64,000 bases of DNA from Sulfitobacter sp. S190 (GTDB taxonomy: Bacteria; Pseudomonadota; Alphaproteobacteria; Rhodobacterales; Rhodobacteraceae): positions 32,153-96,152 of the forward strand of contig NZ_CP081125.1 of assembly GCF_025141935.1 (NCBI RefSeq). Reading direction: 5' to 3'. The notes below the pieces were generated by a model. It worked only from the letters and a program-made list of their open reading frames with translations, did not search any database and had not been told where the DNA came from. Positions 40,689 to 50,433 of this stretch are shown here, in pieces (within the stretch, counting starts at the first letter, position 1; each line of letters starts with the position of its first letter). The translations under genes were made by a program, and so were the position numbers.

Positions 40689-42005
40689 ATGGCAATTGAT
40701 TTTACTCTGACGTCGGAACAGAAAGACGTTCAAAGAACAGCGCGCGATTTCGCACAAAACACACTGAAGCCGATCGCAGAAAAGGCCGATCGGCACAAGG
40801 ATGCACAGGAGTGCTTCCTAGCGTCTAAACCTGCCTACGAAGAAGCATACAAGCTGGGATTTGCAACCGGTTTTCTACCATCGAAGTACGGCGGCGCAGA
40901 TATCGATCTAGCAACCTTCGTTATCGCAGCCGAAGAAATCTGTACAGCCGATCCGGGGTTTGCGGCAACACTGCTCGTCAACGGGCTGGCACTCATGCCG
41001 ATTGTCTGGTTTGGGTCGGAAGCCCAAGCCGAAAAGTGGGTTCTTCCGGCGACGCAGGATCCCAAGTGCGAATACCTCGCCGGCTACGCGGTTAGCGAGC
41101 CTGGCGGTACGGCGAACTACGATCACCCGGGCCCTCATCCGGCCGGTGTCTCAGTTACTGCCAAGCTCGACAAAGCGAACGGCGAATATGTGATCAACGG
41201 AACCAAGTACTGGCCGACGAACTCGGGCGGATGGGATCTCAAAGGCGCAAACGTCAACATGGTGACCGTTCGCGTCGACAGTTCCAAGGGGGGCGCCGAA
41301 GGTGGGCTCGCTGGTATGATCGTGCCGCGTGGTACACCCGGAATGACTTTCAAGGCACCTATCGAGTCCGTTGGACATAGGCTCGATCAGAACAACTGGA
41401 TCGAATTCGAGAATTGCCGCGTGCCGGTGGAGAATGCATTTGCCGTCGGCGAGGGCGATTCAATTATTTCAAAGGCATTTACTTGGTCGGGTCCGATCGC
41501 GGGGATCGCTTCGGTCGGTGTCGCCAGAGCGGCCTATGAATGGACCCTAGAATGGGCGAAGAATTACACCGGCGGCGGCAGTGTGCCCATCATCGAGCAT
41601 CAAAGCGTTGGCTATATGCTGACCGAGATCGCGATGAACATCGAAGCCGCGCGCTACATGTGTTGGAAGTCGGCGCACTATCTCGACAACTGCGGTCTTG
41701 AGGGGCACGGCGGTACTGGTGCGATGGCGAAGATTTTTGCAGGCGAGTTGATGATGAAAACCGTCTGGAAATGCATGCAGGTCGTGGGTGTGAACTCGCT
41801 TGATCTGAACAACCCGCTTGAAAAGTACATGCGCGAGGCATTGGTATTCCCGCTCTACGATGCGGGCAACATGGGTATGCAGCGCCGGAAGTTGTGGGGT
41901 GTAATGGCCGACAAGGATTTCAATCCGCGCGCCTATACTGACAACGAGGCAATTCCGTTCAAACGGTCGATGCAGGGGTACGGAACGGTTCCGTCAAGGG
42001 GTTAG
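40689..42005 (+). CDS. Acyl-CoA-dehydrogenase-like flavoprotein, paralogue 2
   Basis: A 438-residue protein clearly homologous to the product at 38255 (shared MAIDF start, DPGFAATLLVNGLALMP, YWPTNSGGWDLKGAN, TWSGPIAGIASVGVARAAYEW and FPLYDAGNMGMQRRKLWGVMAD). The ACAD catalytic-Glu region again reads YDAGN instead of YEGT. GGGAGGAT precedes ATG 40689. Conservation of this divergent motif in both copies points to a specific substrate class rather than decay. It is followed by ferredoxin and ETF genes on the same strand. Confidence 0.84.
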   Translation: MAIDFTLTSEQKDVQRTARDFAQNTLKPIAEKADRHKDAQECFLASKPAYEEAYKLGFATGFLPSKYGGADIDLATFVIAAEEICTADPGFAATLLVNGLALMPIVWFGSEAQAEKWVLPATQDPKCEYLAGYAVSEPGGTANYDHPGPHPAGVSVTAKLDKANGEYVINGTKYWPTNSGGWDLKGANVNMVTVRVDSSKGGAEGGLAGMIVPRGTPGMTFKAPIESVGHRLDQNNWIEFENCRVPVENAFAVGEGDSIISKAFTWSGPIAGIASVGVARAAYEWTLEWAKNYTGGGSVPIIEHQSVGYMLTEIAMNIEAARYMCWKSAHYLDNCGLEGHGGTGAMAKIFAGELMMKTVWKCMQVVGVNSLDLNNPLEKYMREALVFPLYDAGNMGMQRRKLWGVMADKDFNPRAYTDNEAIPFKRSMQGYGTVPSRG

Positions 42006-42176
42006 TCTCGATCTAGATGAGCTCCCACGCCTCCCTGCGGAGCCTTCAATGCAGCACCTCGCCGCTGTTCTCGTCCGTTGTCTGAAAGGGCAATGGGCGG
42101 GCCCACACAACATCGATTGCGCATAAGAAATAAAAAATCTGAACGCGCATCAAAGTACGAAGTAAAGGCTTTATCC

Positions 42177-42467
42177 ATGTCCGAGCCCAACACTACAAAA
42201 AAGAAAACCCGAGTCGACGAAAAAACGCTTCTCGTCTGCGTCAACAAGAGGCTTGCCTGCGGTGAGAGGGGGGGGTCCTCGCTTGCTAACTGTCTTGAAC
42301 AGATGGCAAGCGACCGTCCGGCCAGTGGGGTAAAGGTCAGGCGGGTCGTTTGCCTTGGAAAGTGCGACAATGGCCCCAATGTCCACCGTTACGGCGGTCC
42401 CGTCTATCACCGCGTCGAAACGCAGAAACTGCCCGAAATCTTCGAAGAGGCGGCCGGCCAAAGTTAG
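42177..42467 (+). CDS. Thioredoxin-like [2Fe-2S] ferredoxin
   Basis: A 96-residue protein with four cluster cysteines in the thioredoxin-like ferredoxin pattern: LLVCVNKRLACGERGGSS, then VVCLGKCDNGPN. The N terminus is lysine-rich (TTKKKTRVDEKT). An upstream extension is open but lacks the domain; ATG 42177 is preferred. It probably carries electrons for the neighbouring flavoprotein/ETF system or serves cluster maturation. Confidence 0.8.
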   Translation: MSEPNTTKKKTRVDEKTLLVCVNKRLACGERGGSSLANCLEQMASDRPASGVKVRRVVCLGKCDNGPNVHRYGGPVYHRVETQKLPEIFEEAAGQS

Positions 42468-42536
42468 CCAGTGCCGAATGTTCAGGCGCCGCCGAAGTCC
42501 ACCCCAAGAAGCAACTTAAATGAAGGTAAGCTGACC

Positions 42537-43295
42537 GTGAAGGTTTTGATTCCGATAAAACGCGTAATTGATTATAACGTGAAGGTTCGCGTGAAACCGG
42601 ACGGTTCCGGGGTTGATCTCGCCAACGTGAAAATGTCGATGAACCCGTTCGACGAAATCGCCGTGGAAGAGGCTATTCGCCTTAAGGAAGCGGGCAAAGC
42701 GGACGAAGTGATCGCAGTATCCATCGGCGTCAAGCAAAGCCAGGAAACCCTGCGCACCGCTCTGGCGATGGGCGCAGACCGCGCCATTTTGGTTTTGGCC
42801 GCCGACGACGTTCACACCGATATCGAGCCTTTGGCCGTTGCCAAAATCCTCAGGGCTATTGTGGATGAAGAGCAGCCCGGCATCGTTCTGGCGGGCAAGC
42901 AAGCCATCGACAACGACATGAACGCCACCGGTCAGATGCTCAGCGCCCTGCTGGATTGGTCGCAAGGCACCTTCGCCTCTGGTCTGGACATTGACGGCGA
43001 CAGCGCGCTGGTCACCCGCGAAGTGGATGGCGGTTTGCAGACGATTAAAGTGAAGATGCCCGCTATCATCACCGTTGATCTGCGCCTAAACGAGCCGCGT
43101 TATGCGTCGCTGCCCAACATCATGAAGGCCAAGAAAAAGCCTTTGGACGAAAAAACTGCTGCCGATTACGGCGTCGATATCACCCCGCGTCTTGAGGTTG
43201 TAAAAACCGACGAACCCAAAGCCCGCAATGCTGGCGAAATCTTAGGCTCGGTTGACGAGCTGGTCTCGAAACTCAAAGAAGCGGGGGCTGTATAA
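42537..43295 (+). CDS. etfB: Electron transfer flavoprotein subunit beta
   Basis: A 252-residue protein starting at GTG 42537 ([18 protein letters not shown]), with [27 protein letters not shown], the AMP-binding region [23 protein letters not shown] and [18 protein letters not shown]. It pairs with EtfA to carry electrons from dehydrogenases to ETF-quinone oxidoreductase. Its TAA overlaps the etfA ATG (TAATG). Confidence 0.95.
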   Translation: MKVLIPIKRVIDYNVKVRVKPDGSGVDLANVKMSMNPFDEIAVEEAIRLKEAGKADEVIAVSIGVKQSQETLRTALAMGADRAILVLAADDVHTDIEPLAVAKILRAIVDEEQPGIVLAGKQAIDNDMNATGQMLSALLDWSQGTFASGLDIDGDSALVTREVDGGLQTIKVKMPAIITVDLRLNEPRYASLPNIMKAKKKPLDEKTAADYGVDITPRLEVVKTDEPKARNAGEILGSVDELVSKLKEAGAV

Positions 43296-44224
43296 TGGCT
43301 GTTCTACTTATCGCAGAAATCACCGACGGCGAACTGGCGATGGACGCAACCGCCAAGGCGGTCACCGCGGCCAAACAACTGGGCGATGTGACGGTTCTGG
43401 CGGCTGGTGCAACCGCAGCGGCGGCTGGCGAAGCGGCTTCCAAAATCGACGGCGTGAGCAAAGTGCTCGTGGCCGAAGATGTAACGCTGGGTCACCGCCT
43501 TGCGGAACCCACAGCGGCGCTGATCGTGTCACTGGCTGGCGATTACGAACATATCGTCGCCCCCGCTACCACCGATGCTAAAAACGTGCTGCCCCGCGTG
43601 GCTGCGTTGTTGGACGTGATGGTGATCTCGGATGCGTCTGGCGTTGTGGATGGCAACACGTTCGAGCGTCCAATCTATGCAGGTAACGCGGTGCAAACCG
43701 TAAAATCGACCGACGCAAAGAAGGTTGTGACATTCCGCACCTCGACATTCGATACGGCCGGTGAGGGCGGATCGGCCCCGGTTGAATCGATATCCGCAGC
43801 GGACAATCCCGGCCTCAGCGAATGGGTCGAGGATAAAGTGGCAGAAAGTGATCGCCCTGAACTGACGTCAGCTGGCGTCGTGGTCTCTGGCGGGCGCGGA
43901 GTCGGCTCGGAAGACGACTTCAGGCTGATCGAAAAACTGGCTGACAAGCTCGGCGCCGCCGTGGGCGCATCCCGTGCCGCTGTCGATTCTGGTTACGCAC
44001 CCAATGACTGGCAAATAGGTCAAACTGGAAAAGTGGTTGCACCAGACCTTTATATCGCAGTGGGAATCTCCGGTGCTATTCAGCATCTTGCCGGAATGAA
44101 GGACAGCAAGATCATCGTTGCGATCAACAAGGACGAAGAAGCGCCGATCTTCCAGGTTGCCGATTTCGGGTTGGTAGCGGACTTATTTGACGCGGTTCCT
44201 GAATTGGTCGAAAAAATAGGATAA
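43295..44224 (+). CDS. etfA: Electron transfer flavoprotein subunit alpha
   Basis: A 309-residue subunit with the FAD-binding C-terminal signature: [70 protein letters not shown] and [27 protein letters not shown] complete chromosomal etfBA pair is also expected in any host, so this is probably a dedicated copy for the adjacent ACAD-like enzymes. The next 285 bases carry only a weak TTTTCGG/CCGAAAA dyad (44328-44356). Confidence 0.95.
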   Translation: MAVLLIAEITDGELAMDATAKAVTAAKQLGDVTVLAAGATAAAAGEAASKIDGVSKVLVAEDVTLGHRLAEPTAALIVSLAGDYEHIVAPATTDAKNVLPRVAALLDVMVISDASGVVDGNTFERPIYAGNAVQTVKSTDAKKVVTFRTSTFDTAGEGGSAPVESISAADNPGLSEWVEDKVAESDRPELTSAGVVVSGGRGVGSEDDFRLIEKLADKLGAAVGASRAAVDSGYAPNDWQIGQTGKVVAPDLYIAVGISGAIQHLAGMKDSKIIVAINKDEEAPIFQVADFGLVADLFDAVPELVEKIG

Positions 44225-44509
44225 ACTAGGCATGTTGTCAGCTGCTGATGTACACGAACCTACTCTATAGGCTCGCTAACCTCGTGGAATTGAGAACTGC
44301 CCTAGGAAGGTTTGAGTTGCAGTTCCATTTTCGGCAAAACGCCTAAAAACCGAAAAGAAATTAACATAAGCAAGATTATCGGCCTTTGGTTCTCCCGGCG
44401 CGCAGAGGCCAGCCCACAAAAAATCACCCTACCCCTCAACTGAGCAGTACGGACGACAGGCGATGACGAAAACAAAGCTCAAAATGGGAGCCCGGAGCAC
44501 AGAAGTCTG

Positions 44510-44755
44510 GTGATCGACGACAAGGACGAAGGTGTTCAGGTTGCTCGCCTACTCTCGGAGCAAGGCGGCCGTGTCGTCGGATTGGTACACCTGTGGAACA
44601 CGGCGGAGCTTTCGATCCTGTGGCTTGACGAAGCCCACGAAGCCGAGGTGATTGATCCTCCCTTGCGACCCGAGATCTTTGAGAGCGCACGGGCTGTAAA
44701 TGCGGATGCTGTGTTTGAATACCTGGAGGTGCTCTCGAAAGGATCGCGGCGGTAA
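44510..44755 (+). CDS. Short hypothetical protein
   Basis: An 81-residue open frame from GTG 44510, containing DDKDEGVQVARLLSEQGGRVVGLVHLWN and a charged C-terminal helix. No family recognised and no good ribosome-binding site. The frame is open upstream without an ATG, so it could be the 3' remnant of a longer gene. Confidence 0.4.
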   Translation: MIDDKDEGVQVARLLSEQGGRVVGLVHLWNTAELSILWLDEAHEAEVIDPPLRPEIFESARAVNADAVFEYLEVLSKGSRR

Positions 44756-44844
44756 GCAGACTGACAAACGTGCAAGCTTACACTGTGGGGGGCCTCCGAT
44801 AATATACAAAAAGTGACAACAGTATATTATCGATGTAGCCTTGG

Positions 44845-45627
44845 GTGAAACTCAACGTCCCAGGGAGTACCCACGTGGTTAAATTGGTCAAACGCATCGC
44901 AGCTATCGCGCTGCTTGGTTCCTTGATGTCAGTCGGGTTCCCGGACAGGCTCCGTGCTCAGACGTATCCGATCGATTGCGCGATCCTCCTTTGTCTCTCT
45001 GGCGGATGGCCCGCATCCGTCCCCTGCTCCCAAGCGCGTGCCGAGTTCATCCGTCGCATCACGCCTTGGCCGGTTGAGCCACCTCTACAGATCTGGCGCT
45101 GTCCGATGGCGGCGTCGTATACGCCGGGAGCGGGTCGAAGCCCGGCCGTTCGTCTCTACGACATCATGATCCAAGTGGATGAGGCCCCCCTGCCCTACTC
45201 TTCTCCTCTTCCACAGGCATCCCTATGGGGCAGTGTCGCGTCGGCCGTTGTTCGAGGTGGCGCAACACCACCGGGTTCTCTGCCCGAAGGCTTCCAGCTG
45301 CAGCTCGTTCAAGATCGCGCCGACATCGATATCAGTGGGCCAGAATTCAATTTCGTCCGCTCCATCCGAGTCTACGACGTACGCTATGCGAGGCAGCGAG
45401 AATCGGGCCGGGACGGTGACTGCAACAGGACGGCGGTGGTTTCGCTTGGCACCTATGGAACGCAGGGTGACTTCTCGTGGGCTCGCTCGTCGCCGAGTGC
45501 CCTGCCCGCGGCACACGTTGGTCTCGAACGTTGGGGTGATCACTGCCCCAGCATCTCGCATCGCTCTGTGTTCGTGGATTGGCGCGACTATGATGGCAAC
45601 TATGGGTTTGAGCAGGTGAACTACTGA
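44845..45627 (+). CDS. Exported hypothetical protein typical of alphaproteobacterial plasmids
   Basis: About 260 residues. A signal peptide (IAAIALLGSLMSVGFPDRLRAQ) is followed by YPIDCAILLCLSGGWPASVPC, ARAEFIRRITPWPVEPPLQIW and paired cysteines (CNRTAVVS; DHCPSIS). I recall similar proteins, with the same CAILLCL...RITPWPVEPP core, near conjugation genes on roseobacter plasmids, without known function. The start is GTG 44845, or GTG 44875. Confidence 0.7.
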   Translation: MKLNVPGSTHVVKLVKRIAAIALLGSLMSVGFPDRLRAQTYPIDCAILLCLSGGWPASVPCSQARAEFIRRITPWPVEPPLQIWRCPMAASYTPGAGRSPAVRLYDIMIQVDEAPLPYSSPLPQASLWGSVASAVVRGGATPPGSLPEGFQLQLVQDRADIDISGPEFNFVRSIRVYDVRYARQRESGRDGDCNRTAVVSLGTYGTQGDFSWARSSPSALPAAHVGLERWGDHCPSISHRSVFVDWRDYDGNYGFEQVNY

Positions 45628-45672
45628 TTGACCCCCCTACCCCACTGAAACCTAGGCACCGACGAGATCTAG

Positions 45673-45888
45673 GTGCCACCTCTGGCCGACAACTGCAGGT
45701 GGCCCTTCGAACTTAGCGCGGCGAAGGTCTGCAAGGATCCCGGAGCCGACGCGGCGCACAGATACTTGGCCCTCCTCTTCATGGCTGCAGAGCACGACCC
45801 CCTCCAAAGCATTCTGGCGCTCAGAGACGCCATCGTCACCCGCGCGTTACATGCACGATCTACTACACGACCGCGAATAGCCGAGTGA
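45673..45888 (+). CDS. Possible small hypothetical protein
   Basis: A 71-residue frame from GTG 45673 (MPPLADNCRWPFELSAAKVC; ALLFMAAEHDPLQSILALRD). The composition is protein-like but there is no ribosome-binding site or recognised family. Listed with low confidence. Confidence 0.3.
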   Translation: MPPLADNCRWPFELSAAKVCKDPGADAAHRYLALLFMAAEHDPLQSILALRDAIVTRALHARSTTRPRIAE

Positions 45889-45918
45889 TTTGCTCGTGTA
45901 TACTCAAGGATGATCAAC

Positions 45919-46899
45919 ATGAAACGCGCCCTAATCGCTGCCGCCGCAGCGCTTTCCCTCGCCGCACCGGCCCTGGCCCAAGATGTGTCAGGTCGCCTGG
46001 TGGTTTATACGTCACAGCCCGACGCCGACGCACAGCGCACCGTCGATGCGTTCAACGCCGCCTACCCGGAGGTCGAGGTCGACTGGATCCGCGCTGGCAC
46101 CACCGAGGTCATGGCCCGCCTCGAAGCGGAGTTTGCCGCTGGCGCCCCGCAGCCCGACGTGCTGCTGATCGCGGATATGGTCACGATGGAAGGCCTTGAG
46201 GCCGAGGGCCGACTGCTGGCCTACCCCGAGGCCGATGTGTCCGCGTATGACCCGGCGATCATGGACGCCGAAGGGTTCTACTTCTCGACCAAGCTGATCA
46301 CCACCGGCATCATCTACAACACCGCCGCCCCCTTCGTACCGTCCTCTTGGGCGGACTTCCTGCGCCCTGAGGCAGAGGGCCAAATCGCCATGCCGTCGCC
46401 GCTGACCTCTGGTGCCGCGACGATCCACATGGCTGCGCTGACCTCCCATCCCGACCTTGGTTGGGCCTACTACGAGGGCCTTGCCGGGCAGGGCACGAAC
46501 CCCCAGGGTGGCAATGGCGGCGTCTACCGCGCGGTCGCGGGCGGCGAGCAGATGTTTGGCATGGTCGTTGACTTCCTGCCGATCCGTGAGATCCCGAACG
46601 GTGCGCCCGTCGGCTTCGTCTTTCCCGAGGAAGGCGTATCAGCCGTGACTGAGCCGGTTGCGATCCTCTCGACGGCTCGAAACGTGCCCGCTGCACAGGC
46701 CTTCGTCGATTTCCTGATCTCGCCCGAAGGTCAGCAACTGGCCGCCGACATGGGCTATCTGCCAGCCCATCCCGCGATCACGCCGCCGGAGGGCTTCCCG
46801 GCACTCGACGAGATCCAGCTGCTTGAGTTCGATCCGGCCAAGGCGCTTGAAAACGCCAATGACAACCGGTTGCGCTTCACCGAAATCTTCGGGGGCTGA
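45919..46899 (+). CDS. ABC transporter substrate-binding protein, Fe(III) type
   Basis: A 326-residue periplasmic protein: signal peptide ending ALAQ, then GRLVVYTSQPDADAQRTVDAFNAAYPEVEV, PDVLLIADMVTMEGLEAEGRL and the C-terminal AQAFVDFLISPEGQQLAADMGYLP of the FbpA/AfuA-type family 1 binding proteins. AAGGA at 45906-45910 fits ATG 45919. Fe(III) is the usual ligand, but related proteins bind phosphonate or sugars. It heads a two-gene unit with the permease. Confidence 0.88.
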   Translation: MKRALIAAAAALSLAAPALAQDVSGRLVVYTSQPDADAQRTVDAFNAAYPEVEVDWIRAGTTEVMARLEAEFAAGAPQPDVLLIADMVTMEGLEAEGRLLAYPEADVSAYDPAIMDAEGFYFSTKLITTGIIYNTAAPFVPSSWADFLRPEAEGQIAMPSPLTSGAATIHMAALTSHPDLGWAYYEGLAGQGTNPQGGNGGVYRAVAGGEQMFGMVVDFLPIREIPNGAPVGFVFPEEGVSAVTEPVAILSTARNVPAAQAFVDFLISPEGQQLAADMGYLPAHPAITPPEGFPALDEIQLLEFDPAKALENANDNRLRFTEIFGG

Positions 46900-46917
46900 C
46901 CCCTGCGCAAGCTTTTG

Positions 46918-48618
46918 ATGACAAGTACCGGGGGTGGCGCGGGACTAACCCTCGCCGCCCTCATTCTGTTTGCCGGGGCCCTAATGGTCCTGCCGCTGGC
47001 GCAGTTGCTCAGCGCGGGGCTGATGGCTGATGGCACGCTGTCGCTTGCCCCAATGCGCGACGCGCTGGACAGTAGGTCCGTCCCGCGCGCGCTTTGGAAC
47101 TCGCTTGAAAGCGCCGCGATCTCGGCAGCCCTATCCCTCGTGGCGGGGACCGTGATTGCCCTGCTCATCGGGCTGACGGACCTGCGCGGCAAGGCGGTGC
47201 TGACCTTCCTCGTCCTGATCCCGATGATGATCCCGCCCCATGTGACGGCGATTGCCTGGACCCAGGCGATGGGCCCGTCCTCGCCGCTGCTCGGCACGCT
47301 TGGACTGGCCCCGCCCCCAGGCTCACCGCATCCGCTTTACGGGCGGGGTGGCGTAATCCTGTTGCTTGCGGTTCAGCACATGCCGCTGGTCTTCCTCGTG
47401 ATCTTGGCTGCACTCCGGACATTGCCGCGTGAGATGGCCGAGGCGGCGCGGATCTCGGGCGCAGGCCCACGGCGTCTGCTGTTCCGGGTCATCCTGCCGC
47501 TTCTGCGCCCCAACCTGCTGGCCGCCTACGCGCTCGCCTTCGTCTCCGCGCTCGGGAATTTCGGCATCCCGGCGCTGCTTGGCATTCCGGGGCGCTACAC
47601 GACGCTTCCGGTTCTGATCTGGCAACGGCTGTCGAGCTTCGGCCCGTCGATGTTAGCCGATGTCGCCGTGCTCTCAGCGCTCATGGCGTTGATCGCCGTG
47701 ACGGTGGTTGTCCTCCAGATGGCGCTGGCCGCCCGGGCGCGGGCCGCGCTGATCGGGCCGCCACAGCCGCCGCTGCACATGTCGCTCGGGCGCGCCCGCC
47801 CGCTGGCCGAAGGGGCGATGGGGCTGCTGGTGCTCCTGACGCTCGGCCTGCCGGTCACAGCGCTATTTGGCACAGCGCTTGTGATCACCTATGGCCTTCC
47901 CCTGACGGCCGAGACCCTCACGCTCGCCAATTTCGAGGAGGTGCTGCTGCGCCAGTCGGTCACCGCGCGGGCTTTCCTCAACTCAACCTTGGCCGCGGGA
48001 ACGGCTGCCCTGATCCTCGCTCTATTGGCCGCGATCCTGGCGCACTTTCTGGCCGGGCCGCGTGGCATGGCGCGGCGCGCGGGCCTCGGGATCTCGACCC
48101 TGGCCGAAACGACCTATGCGATCCCCGGCATCGTCATCTCGATCGCCTTCATCCTGACCTTCCTGCGCCCGCTGCCGATCCTCGGCGTCTCGATCTACAA
48201 CACGCTTCTGATCATTATCCTCGCCTATCTTTGCGCCTTCTTCGCGGTGGCCTTGAAACCCGCGACGGCGGCAAGCCTACAGCTCGATCCCGCGCTGGAT
48301 GAGGCCGCACAGGTGGCCGGAGCGGGGTGGGGCATGCGGATGCGGCGGATCTTCCTGCCGCTCTTGGCACCGGCTGCGGCCTCGGGCGCGATCCTTGTTT
48401 TCCTGACCGCCTATAACGAGATCACGGTCTCGGCCCTGCTGTGGTCTAGTGGGACGGAAACGATCGGCATTGTGATCTATAATCTCGAGCATGGCGGCTA
48501 CACCACGACCGCCGCCGCGATGGCAGCGGTGACCGTGATCGCGACGGTTGCCTTGATGGGGCTCCTCGATTTGCTCGGGCGGCGACTGCCACCCGGGGTC
48601 GTGCCCTGGCGGATCTGA
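46918..48618 (+). CDS. ABC transporter permease, FbpB-type (two fused domains)
   Basis: A 567-residue permease with about twelve helices and two EAA loops: EMAEAARISGAGPRRLLFRVILPLLRP and DEAAQVAGAGWGMRMRRIFLPLLAP. Two tandem BinPDT_2 domains in one chain are typical of FbpB. It begins 18 bases after the substrate-binding gene. The ATPase gene needed for function is the next gene but on the opposite strand, ending four bases away. Confidence 0.9.
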   Translation: MTSTGGGAGLTLAALILFAGALMVLPLAQLLSAGLMADGTLSLAPMRDALDSRSVPRALWNSLESAAISAALSLVAGTVIALLIGLTDLRGKAVLTFLVLIPMMIPPHVTAIAWTQAMGPSSPLLGTLGLAPPPGSPHPLYGRGGVILLLAVQHMPLVFLVILAALRTLPREMAEAARISGAGPRRLLFRVILPLLRPNLLAAYALAFVSALGNFGIPALLGIPGRYTTLPVLIWQRLSSFGPSMLADVAVLSALMALIAVTVVVLQMALAARARAALIGPPQPPLHMSLGRARPLAEGAMGLLVLLTLGLPVTALFGTALVITYGLPLTAETLTLANFEEVLLRQSVTARAFLNSTLAAGTAALILALLAAILAHFLAGPRGMARRAGLGISTLAETTYAIPGIVISIAFILTFLRPLPILGVSIYNTLLIIILAYLCAFFAVALKPATAASLQLDPALDEAAQVAGAGWGMRMRRIFLPLLAPAAASGAILVFLTAYNEITVSALLWSSGTETIGIVIYNLEHGGYTTTAAAMAAVTVIATVALMGLLDLLGRRLPPGVVPWRI

Positions 48619-48622
48619 CGGC

Positions 48623-49660
48623 TCAGCCCTCCGGCAACAGCCAGCCGCCGTTGATCCGGAGGGACAGTCCCTCACCGGCCCGAACCAGGGTCTGTGAATG
48701 GATAAGAAACGGTTCATCAAGGCCCGGAACCACGACCCGCGCTTCCCAATGGCCGCCGCGGTAGAGCGCCGAGGTGACATGGCCCGTGAGGACGCCGACC
48801 TCATCCTGCCCTACGATGGTAATATCCGCCGGACGGAACATGGCCTGTCGTGTGCCTTCGGCTCCCCCTGTTCCCGCCAACTCCACAACATGGTCCGCAA
48901 GGGCGGTGCGCCCGTCACGAAACGCGACCGACTGCACCGCGCCCTGCCCGATGAAGCGCGCCACCTGGGCTGAGTTGGGACATGCGTAGATCTCGTCCGG
49001 CGGGCCAACCTGCAGAAACCGGCCATCCGCCATGACCGCCATCCGGTCGGCGACCGCCATCGCCTCGCGCTGGTCATGGGTGATGTAAAGCGTGGTGGCC
49101 CCGGAGGAGCGGTGAAAGGCAACGAGTTCCTCTTCCATCGTCTGCCGCAAATGTGGATCAAGATTGGCGAGCGGCTCATCCATCAGGATCGTCCGTGCCC
49201 CCTGTGCGAGGCAGCGGGCGAGCGCCACGCGCTGCCTCTGCCCCCCGGACAGGTCAGCGGGCCTGCGGGTGGCGTAGTCCTCCAACGCAACAGTGGCGAG
49301 GTGGCGATCCGCGTGTCGGGCTGCCTCCGCGCGGCTCATTCCCGTGGCTTCCGCCGGGAAGGCCACGTTTACACGTACGTCGAGATGCGGCCAGAGTGCG
49401 TAGGATTGGAACACGAAGCCGACCCCGCGCGCCTCAGGAGTGATGTGATGGTCTGGCGCGCTGACAGTGATGCCGCCAAGCGCGATCGTCCCGGCATCCG
49501 TCTTCTCAAGGCCCGCGATCAGTCGGAGCAGGGTTGACTTGCCGCAGCCCGATGCCCCGACAATGGCAAAAAACTCCCCAGTTGCGATATCCACGGTGAT
49601 CCCGTCCACCGCAGCCTTGGCGGCAAATGATTTTCGCACGTCGCGCAAGGCGATGGACAT
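48623..49660 (-). CDS. ABC transporter ATP-binding protein, FbpC/PotA type
   Basis: A 345-residue ATPase: Walker A GASGCGKST, Q-loop FVFQSYALWP, signature LSGGQRQRVALARCLA, Walker B TILMDEPLANLDP, His-loop YITHDQREAMAVADR, and a C-terminal TOBE-like domain. ATG 49660 is the likelier start (MSIALRDVRKSF). It is convergent with the permease gene, so the transporter is made from two opposing transcripts that meet at 48618-48623. Confidence 0.92.
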   Translation of the reverse strand: MSIALRDVRKSFAAKAAVDGITVDIATGEFFAIVGASGCGKSTLLRLIAGLEKTDAGTIALGGITVSAPDHHITPEARGVGFVFQSYALWPHLDVRVNVAFPAEATGMSRAEAARHADRHLATVALEDYATRRPADLSGGQRQRVALARCLAQGARTILMDEPLANLDPHLRQTMEEELVAFHRSSGATTLYITHDQREAMAVADRMAVMADGRFLQVGPPDEIYACPNSAQVARFIGQGAVQSVAFRDGRTALADHVVELAGTGGAEGTRQAMFRPADITIVGQDEVGVLTGHVTSALYRGGHWEARVVVPGLDEPFLIHSQTLVRAGEGLSLRINGGWLLPEG

Positions 49661-50433
49661 GACTGGACGGCCTCCCAATTCTTTGGTGCGCCTTTAGGTG
49701 GCGGAGATGTCGAACACGTGACAGGAGCAAACCAAGGACCGCTGATCCGCCTTCACCAGACCTTGGCTGAGAAACCCACCGAGAGGTAGGCGCGTGGGGT
49801 CACGTTTCCCACACTAGTAAAGTGCGAAACCAAGTTCTACTTCGTCACGCTATCCAGCCTTCAAGAATGCTGTGTGGCAATGTTTGAAGTCGACGAGCGG
49901 GTTGTGCACCGTTCTTGTTCGCTGGCGGTAAAGTCTATCCAAGGTACCTTGATCGACCCTTTTGAGTCCTAAAACAATTGTTGGCGACAATTCTGGTCCT
50001 GACACAGGCAGGGGTTGCTGAAGTTGCACTCCCCTGCCCCACCACTGTCCTTCCCTCGTTCACGGCGAAGCCATCTAGAGGGCGGCTTGGACTGAATCTG
50101 CGTGATGGAGCCTGATGCACTTCATCTGATCGCGCGCCGATATCGTTGGCCGATGCGTTCAAGCGGACTCCGACGAGCGGTTCAAGGATTACCTACTCTG
50201 TTGGCCTCTGAAGTTGTAGACCGCCCTCCCAAACCTCGCAGCGCCCTGCCCTCGCTAGTCTCTGGAAGTGAATCTTGAACGCGTTCAAGAAGCGCAGATG
50301 TGAGGTGGGATGCTCCCAAACAAGCGCCTCAAGTCGCCTATGCGTGTGGTATCTTTATCTTTCCGTCGGAATAATGCTACTATCAAGCGAGAATCGAGTC
50401 GAACTCGGAATCAACCGATGTCGGGACAATATC
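49661..50433. other. Region upstream of repA, no gene seen
   Basis: About 770 bases without a convincing gene. It holds a perfect 12-base palindrome CAAGGTACCTTG (49939-49950), the parS-like palindrome at 50273-50290, a CGAGT/ACTCG dyad (50395-50407) and a predicted repA promoter (TTATCT 50355-50360, 17 bases, TACTAT 50378-50383). This is the expected place for RepA/RepB control of the operon. Confidence 0.5.
50273..50290. promoter_or_regulatory. parS: parS-like centromere palindrome, site 1
   Basis: A perfect 18-base palindrome TCTTGAACGCGTTCAAGA, 143 bases before repA. A second copy with one base changed is inside repB (52522-52539). RepB/ParB proteins of RepABC plasmids bind 16-18-base palindromes near the operon. 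Confidence 0.75.
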
